Positions 59,303-64,000 of a stretch of 64,000 nt of DNA are shown piece after piece (positions within the stretch are counted from its first letter, which is position 1; each line of letters begins with the position of its first letter). Both the position numbers and the translations under genes were made by a program. The stretch is taken from NCBI RefSeq assembly GCF_024296925.1, contig NZ_CP101125.1, forward strand, positions 4,218,501 through 4,282,500. Direction: 5' to 3'. Origin of the DNA: Pseudomonas nunensis. GTDB lineage: Bacteria; Pseudomonadota; Gammaproteobacteria; Pseudomonadales; Pseudomonadaceae. The notes below the pieces were generated by a model. It searched no databases. It saw only the letters and a program-made list of their open reading frames with translations, and was not told the DNA's origin.

Positions 59303-62300
59303 ATGTCGCTGTCCAGCGGGCTGATCGCCGCCGTTGCCCTGGCCTATATGGCCATCATGTTCGCCATCGCCTTCTACGGTGACCGTCGCAGCGCGCCGTT
59401 GCCGCCGCGTGTGCGTGCCTGGGTCTACAGCCTGTCGCTGGCCGTCTATTGCACCAGTTGGACCTTCTTTGGCGCCGTGGGCCAGGCCGCCGAACAGCTC
59501 TGGTCATTCCTGCCGATCTACCTCGGGCCGATCCTGCTGCTGGTGTGCGCGCCGTGGGTTTTGCAAAAAATGGTGATGATCAGCAAGCAGGAGAACATCA
59601 CCTCCATCGCTGACTTTATCGCCGCGCGCTACGGCAAATCGCAATCGCTGGCGGTGGTGGTGGCGCTGATCTGCCTGGTCGGCGTGTTGCCCTACATCGC
59701 TTTGCAGCTCAAGGGCATCGTCCTTGGGGTGAACCTGTTGATCGGCGCCGGTGCTGACGCCATGGGCACCCGCGCCCAGGACACGGCGCTGATCGTCTCG
59801 CTGGTATTGGCGCTGTTCACCATCGTGTTCGGCACGCGCAACCTCGACGCCACCGAGCACCACCGCGGCATGGTGCTGGCGATTGCCTTTGAATCGCTGG
59901 TCAAGCTGTTCGCTTTTCTGGCGGTCGGCGCGTTCGTGACCTACGGCTTGTACGACGGTTTCGACGATCTGTTCGACCAGGCCATGCTCGCCCCGCGCCT
60001 GGAGGAATACTGGAAAGAAACCATCAACTGGCCGTCAATGGTGGTGCAGACCGGCGTCGCGATGATGGCGATTATCTGCCTGCCCCGGCAGTTCCACGTC
60101 ACAGTGGTGGAGAACATCGAGCCTCAGGATTTGCGTCTGGCCAAGTGGGTGTTCCCGGCCTACCTGGCATTGGCGGCATTGTTTGTAGTCCCGATCGCCC
60201 TCGCCGGTCAGATGATGCTGCCGAGTTCGGTACTGCCGGATTCTTTCGTGATCAGCCTGCCCCTCGCCCAAGCCCACCCGGCGCTGGCGTTGCTCGCATT
60301 TATCGGCGGCGCTTCGGCGGCCACCGGCATGGTGATCGTGGCCAGCGTGGCGCTGTCGACCATGGTCTCCAACGACATGTTGCTGCCGTGGTTGCTGCGC
60401 CGCAATAACGCCGAGCGCCCGTTCGAAGTGTTCCGCCAGTGGATGCTTTCGGTGCGCCGGGTCACCATCGTGGTGATTTTGCTGCTGGCGTACGTCAGCT
60501 ATCGCCTGCTCGGCTCGACCGCGAGCCTGGCGACCATCGGCCAGATTGCCTTTGCCGCCGTGACTCAATTGGCCCCGGCCATGCTTGGCGCGCTGTACTG
60601 GAAACAGGCGAATCGTCGCGGTGTTTTTGCCGGCCTCGCCGCCGGGACATTCCTGTGGTTCTACACCTTGATCCTGCCAATTGCCGCCCACAGCCTGGGC
60701 TGGTCGCTGAGCACTTTCCCGGGGCTGGCGTGGTTGCACAGCAATCCGCTGCACCTGCCGCTCACCCCGCTGACCCAAGGCGTGGTGCTGTCCCTGGCCG
60801 CCAACTTTACGCTGTTCGCCTGGGTCTCGGTGCTGTCGCGCACACGGGTATCGGAGCATTGGCAGGCTGGGCGCTTCATTGGTCAAGAAATCAGTGCCCG
60901 GCCCAGCGCCCGCTCGATGCTGGCGGTGCAGATCGAAGATTTGCTGCAACTCGCCGCGCGGTTTGTCGGTGAAGAACGTGCGCGCCAGAGCTTTATCCGC
61001 TTCGCCTATCGCCAAGGCAAAGGCTTCAACCCGAACCAGAACGCCGACGGTGAATGGATCGCTCATACCGAACGCTTGCTGGCCGGTGTCCTTGGCGCTT
61101 CTTCGACCCGCGCGGTAGTAAAAGCCGCCATCGAAGGTCGGGAAATGCAGCTGGAGGACGTAGTCCGCATCGCCGACGAGGCGTCGGAAGTGTTGCAGTT
61201 CAACCGTGCGCTGCTGCAAGGCGCGATCGAGAACATCACCCAAGGCATCAGCGTGGTCGACCAATCGCTGAAACTGGTGGCTTGGAACCGGCGCTATCTG
61301 GAGCTGTTCAACTACCCGGACGGCTTGATCAGCGTCGGCCGGCCGATTGCCGACATCATTCGCTACAACGCCGAGCGTGGGCTGTGCGGTCCCGGCGAAG
61401 CGGAAGTGCATGTCGCCCGGCGCCTGCACTGGATGCGTCAGGGTCGTGCCCACACCTCCGAGCGACTGTTCCCCAACGGCCGTGTGATCGAGCTGATCGG
61501 TAACCCGATGCCCGGCGGCGGTTTCGTCATGAGTTTCACCGACATCACCGCGTTCCGCGAGGCCGAGCAGGCGTTGACCGAGGCCAATGAAGGGCTGGAA
61601 CAAAGGGTGACCGCGCGGACTCACGAACTCTCGCAACTCAATGTTGCCCTGACCGAAGCCAAAGGCACCGCCGAGTCGGCCAACCAGTCGAAAACACGTT
61701 TCCTGGCAGCGGTCAGCCATGACTTGATGCAACCGTTGAATGCAGCGCGCCTGTTCTCCGCCGCCCTGACACATCAGGACGACGGCTTGTCCAGCGAGGC
61801 GCAGAAACTGATCCATCATCTGGACAGTTCGTTGCGCTCGGCCGAGGACTTGATCAGTGATTTGCTGGACATTTCCCGCCTGGAAAACGGCAAGATCAAC
61901 CCCGATCCCAAGCCGTTCGTGCTCAATGAGTTGTTCGATATCCTCGGCGCCGAATTCAAGGCGCAGGCGCAGGAACAAGGGCTGAAATTCCGCCTGCGCG
62001 GCAGCACGTTGCGCATCGACAGCGACATCAAGTTACTACGACGGATCCTGCAAAACTTCCTCACCAACGCCTTTCGTTACGCCAAAGGCCCGGTGCTGCT
62101 GGGCGTTCGCCGGCGCAAGGGCGAACTGAGCCTGGAGGTCTGGGACCGTGGGCCGGGAATTCCGGAAGACAAGCAGCAAGTGATTTTCGAAGAATTCAAA
62201 CGCCTCGACAGCCACCAGACTCGCGCCGAGAAAGGCCTGGGTCTGGGCCTGGCGATTGCCGACGGCTTGTGTCGGGTGTTGGGCCACACCTTGCGCGTGC

Positions 62301-62773
62301 GCTCTTGGCCGGGACACGGCAGCGTATTCAGCGTCAGCGTGCCATTGGCCCGGGCGCAGACGCTGGCACCGAGCAACGTGGTCGAACTCAACGGCAAATT
62401 GCCGAGCGGCGCACAGGTGCTGTGCATCGATAACGAAGACAGCATTTTGATTGGCATGAACAGCCTGCTGACGCGCTGGGGTTGCCAGGTCTGGACTGCG
62501 CGCAATCGTGAGGAATGTGCCGCGTTGCTCAGTGACGGGATGCATCCGCAGTTGGCGTTGGTGGACTATCACTTGGATGACGGCGAAACCGGCACCGAGC
62601 TGATGGCGTGGCTGCGCACGCGATTGGGCGAGCCGGTGCCGGGGGTGGTGATCAGTGCGGATGGGCGACCGGAGACGGTGGCGCAGGTGCATGCGGCGGG
62701 GCTGGATTATCTGGCGAAACCGGTTAAGCCGGCGGCGTTAAGGGCGTTGTTGAGTCGGCATTTGCCGTTGTAA
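59303..62773 (+). CDS. Hybrid sensor histidine kinase with SSS transporter domain and receiver
   Basis: The ATG at 59303 gives 1156 residues. Residues 1-480 form a 13-TM sodium:solute symporter-like domain (YSLSLAVYCTSWTFFGAVG, ENITSIADFIAARYGKSQ). A PAS domain follows (about 630-755; GAIENITQGISVVDQSLKL), then a coiled coil, HisKA with His806 in AVSHDLMQPLNAARLF, HATPase (about 910-1030; DRGPGIPEDKQ, GLGLGLAIADG) and a receiver domain (about 1037-1155) with phospho-acceptor Asp1088 in LALVDYHLDDG. The arrangement is that of CbrA/PA3271-like kinases that may sense solute transport. No separate response regulator gene is adjacent. Confidence 0.92.
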   Translation: MSLSSGLIAAVALAYMAIMFAIAFYGDRRSAPLPPRVRAWVYSLSLAVYCTSWTFFGAVGQAAEQLWSFLPIYLGPILLLVCAPWVLQKMVMISKQENITSIADFIAARYGKSQSLAVVVALICLVGVLPYIALQLKGIVLGVNLLIGAGADAMGTRAQDTALIVSLVLALFTIVFGTRNLDATEHHRGMVLAIAFESLVKLFAFLAVGAFVTYGLYDGFDDLFDQAMLAPRLEEYWKETINWPSMVVQTGVAMMAIICLPRQFHVTVVENIEPQDLRLAKWVFPAYLALAALFVVPIALAGQMMLPSSVLPDSFVISLPLAQAHPALALLAFIGGASAATGMVIVASVALSTMVSNDMLLPWLLRRNNAERPFEVFRQWMLSVRRVTIVVILLLAYVSYRLLGSTASLATIGQIAFAAVTQLAPAMLGALYWKQANRRGVFAGLAAGTFLWFYTLILPIAAHSLGWSLSTFPGLAWLHSNPLHLPLTPLTQGVVLSLAANFTLFAWVSVLSRTRVSEHWQAGRFIGQEISARPSARSMLAVQIEDLLQLAARFVGEERARQSFIRFAYRQGKGFNPNQNADGEWIAHTERLLAGVLGASSTRAVVKAAIEGREMQLEDVVRIADEASEVLQFNRALLQGAIENITQGISVVDQSLKLVAWNRRYLELFNYPDGLISVGRPIADIIRYNAERGLCGPGEAEVHVARRLHWMRQGRAHTSERLFPNGRVIELIGNPMPGGGFVMSFTDITAFREAEQALTEANEGLEQRVTARTHELSQLNVALTEAKGTAESANQSKTRFLAAVSHDLMQPLNAARLFSAALTHQDDGLSSEAQKLIHHLDSSLRSAEDLISDLLDISRLENGKINPDPKPFVLNELFDILGAEFKAQAQEQGLKFRLRGSTLRIDSDIKLLRRILQNFLTNAFRYAKGPVLLGVRRRKGELSLEVWDRGPGIPEDKQQVIFEEFKRLDSHQTRAEKGLGLGLAIADGLCRVLGHTLRVRSWPGHGSVFSVSVPLARAQTLAPSNVVELNGKLPSGAQVLCIDNEDSILIGMNSLLTRWGCQVWTARNREECAALLSDGMHPQLALVDYHLDDGETGTELMAWLRTRLGEPVPGVVISADGRPETVAQVHAAGLDYLAKPVKPAALRALLSRHLPL

Positions 62774-62807
62774 TTCAGCAGGTTTGAATTCGCTGGTGGC
62801 TGTGCTG

Positions 62808-62888
62808 ACGCCTTCGCGAGCAAGCCCGCTCCCACATTGGATCTATGTGGCACTGAAGATCCCCTGTGGGAGCGGGCTTGCTCGCGAA
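62808..62888. repeat. REP pair (family 1)
   Basis: GCCTTCGCGAGCAAGCCCGC and inverse, between convergent kinase and rmuC. Confidence 0.9.
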
Positions 62889-62897
62889 GCTTTTGAC

Positions 62898-64000
62898 TTA
62901 CTCAGGCAACTCCGCCAACCCATCCACATCGGTCATCGCCCGTTCGAGCAAATCCGCCGGCAGGCTCTTGCTTGCCCGGGCACCGAGCAGCTTCAGTTGC
63001 TCGCTGCGGCTGACCAGGTTGCCGCGCCCTTCTGTCAGTTTGTTGCGCGCCGAGCTGTAGGCTTTATCCAGTTGCTGCAAGCGATTGCCGACTTCGTCCA
63101 GGTCCTGGATGAACAACACGAACTTGTCGTACAGCCACCCGGCCCGCTCGGCGATTTCCCGGGCGTTCTGGGTCTGGCGTTCCTGTTTCCACAGGCTGTC
63201 GATAACCCGCAACGTCGCGAGCAACGTGGTCGGGCTGACGATCACGATGTTGCGATCAAAGGCCTCTTGGAACAGCGTCGGCTCAGCCTGCAACGCTGCG
63301 GAAAATGCCGCTTCGATCGGCACAAACAACAAAACGAAATCCAGGCTGTGCAGACCGTCGAGTCGCTTGTAATCCTTGCCGGACAAGCCTTTGACGTGAT
63401 TGCGCAGGGACAGCACGTGCTGCTTGATCGCAATCTGGCCGATGGCATCGTCATCGGCGGCGACGTATTGCTGATACGCCGTGAGGCTGACCTTGGAGTC
63501 GACCACCACTTGCTTGTCGCCGGGCAGATAAATGATCACGTCCGGCTGGAAACGCTCGCCGTCCGGACCTTTGAGGGTGACTTGAGTCTGGTACTCGCGG
63601 CCCTTCTCCAGGCCGGCGTGTTCGAGCACGCGTTCGAGAATCAGCTCGCCCCAGTTGCCCTGGGTTTTCTGGCCTTTCAAGGCACGGGTCAGGTTGGTGG
63701 CTTCGTCGCTCAGACGCAGGTTGAGCTGTTGCAGGCGCTCCAGTTCCTTGGCCAGGGAAAAGCGTTCACGGGCTTCGGCCTGATAGCTTTCTTCAACGCG
63801 TTTTTCGAAGGACTGGATGCGCTCCTTCAGCGGATCAAGCAACTGTCCGAGGCGCTGCTGGCTGGTTTCGGCGAAACGCTGCTCGCGCTCATCGAAGATC
63901 TTGCCCGCCAACTCGGCGAACTGTGCCCGCAATTCATCCCGGGAGCCCTGAAGGTCGTTGAGACGCTGCTGATGGCTTTCCTGCTGTTCGCGCAGCTCGG
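62898..64000 (-). CDS. rmuC: DNA recombination protein RmuC (5' part outside window)
   Basis: The frame is open from the stop at 62898 to the window end, at least 367 codons; an internal ATG at 63932 is not the true start because coiled-coil sequence (ELREQQESHQQRLNDLQG) continues upstream. The RmuC core includes GNWGELILERVLEHAGLEKGREY, VDSKVSLTAYQQYV and VSPTTLLATLRVI, the PD-(D/E)XK-like nuclease region. RmuC limits inversions between short repeats. The long N-terminal coiled coil is only partly present. Confidence 0.95.
   Translation of the reverse strand, partial: ELREQQESHQQRLNDLQGSRDELRAQFAELAGKIFDEREQRFAETSQQRLGQLLDPLKERIQSFEKRVEESYQAEARERFSLAKELERLQQLNLRLSDEATNLTRALKGQKTQGNWGELILERVLEHAGLEKGREYQTQVTLKGPDGERFQPDVIIYLPGDKQVVVDSKVSLTAYQQYVAADDDAIGQIAIKQHVLSLRNHVKGLSGKDYKRLDGLHSLDFVLLFVPIEAAFSAALQAEPTLFQEAFDRNIVIVSPTTLLATLRVIDSLWKQERQTQNAREIAERAGWLYDKFVLFIQDLDEVGNRLQQLDKAYSSARNKLTEGRGNLVSRSEQLKLLGARASKSLPADLLERAMTDVDGLAELPE

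Noticed and set aside
1106-62888. CRISPR array made by the many GGGAGCGGGCTTGCTCGC copies
   Set aside because: The copies are scattered, inverted in pairs and extragenic, as REP sequences are; no regular spacer array exists.

Overview
The window looks like chromosomal DNA of a fluorescent Pseudomonas (P. fluorescens / P. koreensis-like). The reasons are the high GC content, the many palindromic REP elements carrying GGGAGCGGGCTTGCTCGCGA or GTAGGAGCTGCCGAAGGC cores, and a gene order that, from memory, follows the P. aeruginosa PA3240-PA3272 neighbourhood (patatin, lpxL/htrB, minCDE, rluA, M18 aminopeptidase, GntR plus ABC cluster, prc, EAL/GGDEF protein, FKBP, rdgC, BASS transporter, MFS-acyltransferase, SSS-type sensor kinase). 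No database could be searched, so family names come from motifs and recall.

Layout. 1-1.1 kb: a truncated PLP aminotransferase divergent from a MarR regulator. 1.4-11.9 kb: a complete urate-to-glyoxylate purine catabolic block: AzgA-type purine permease, LysE/RhtB exporter, uraH, puuE, uraD, alc, allA, puuD (membrane urate oxidase fused to cytochrome c), NCS2 permease and a Tsx-type porin. Near-identical palindromes (TTGTATACAA type) lie before azgA, puuE and uraH and suggest one shared regulator. 12-20 kb: envelope and division genes (patatin, lipid A acyltransferase, minCDE), rluA, a GT-like protein, M18 peptidase and a 58-residue membrane protein. 20-29 kb: an MscS-type channel, then a GntR-controlled ABC importer with a periplasm/cytoplasm phosphodiesterase-like enzyme and a HAD phosphatase, substrate unknown. 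29-34 kb: quinone oxidoreductase, tail-specific protease prc, and an EAL-CBS-GGDEF protein.

34.8-39.4 kb is an accessory island with lower GC and unusual starts. It holds a CHAT (caspase-like) protease with a long coiled coil, facing a cassette of a three-TM protein, a 42-residue proline-rich microprotein and a one-TM coiled-coil protein, followed by an overlapping nucleotidyltransferase-fold/partner pair. This is the best candidate in the window for an undescribed (probably defence or stress-response) system. An exact 24-bp direct repeat (38094-38117 and 43639-43662) links the island edge to the DUF1232 gene.

39.6-49.1 kb: alpha/beta hydrolase, methyltransferase, an HTH/unknown/Sel1 operon, DUF1232 protein preceded by paired perfect DnaA boxes, FKBP lipoprotein, a di-heme peroxidase-like protein with a membrane-anchored catalase-family protein, and a twice-repeated tRNA-Asp/tRNA-Val pair. 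49.2-64 kb: rdgC, BASS transporter, a guanidine-II riboswitch with sugE/gdx, MFS-acyltransferase fusion, TDT transporter, cupin/LysR/SDR, an MFS/TetR pair around a perfect 17-bp inverted repeat, a hybrid SSS-PAS-HK-REC kinase, and truncated rmuC.
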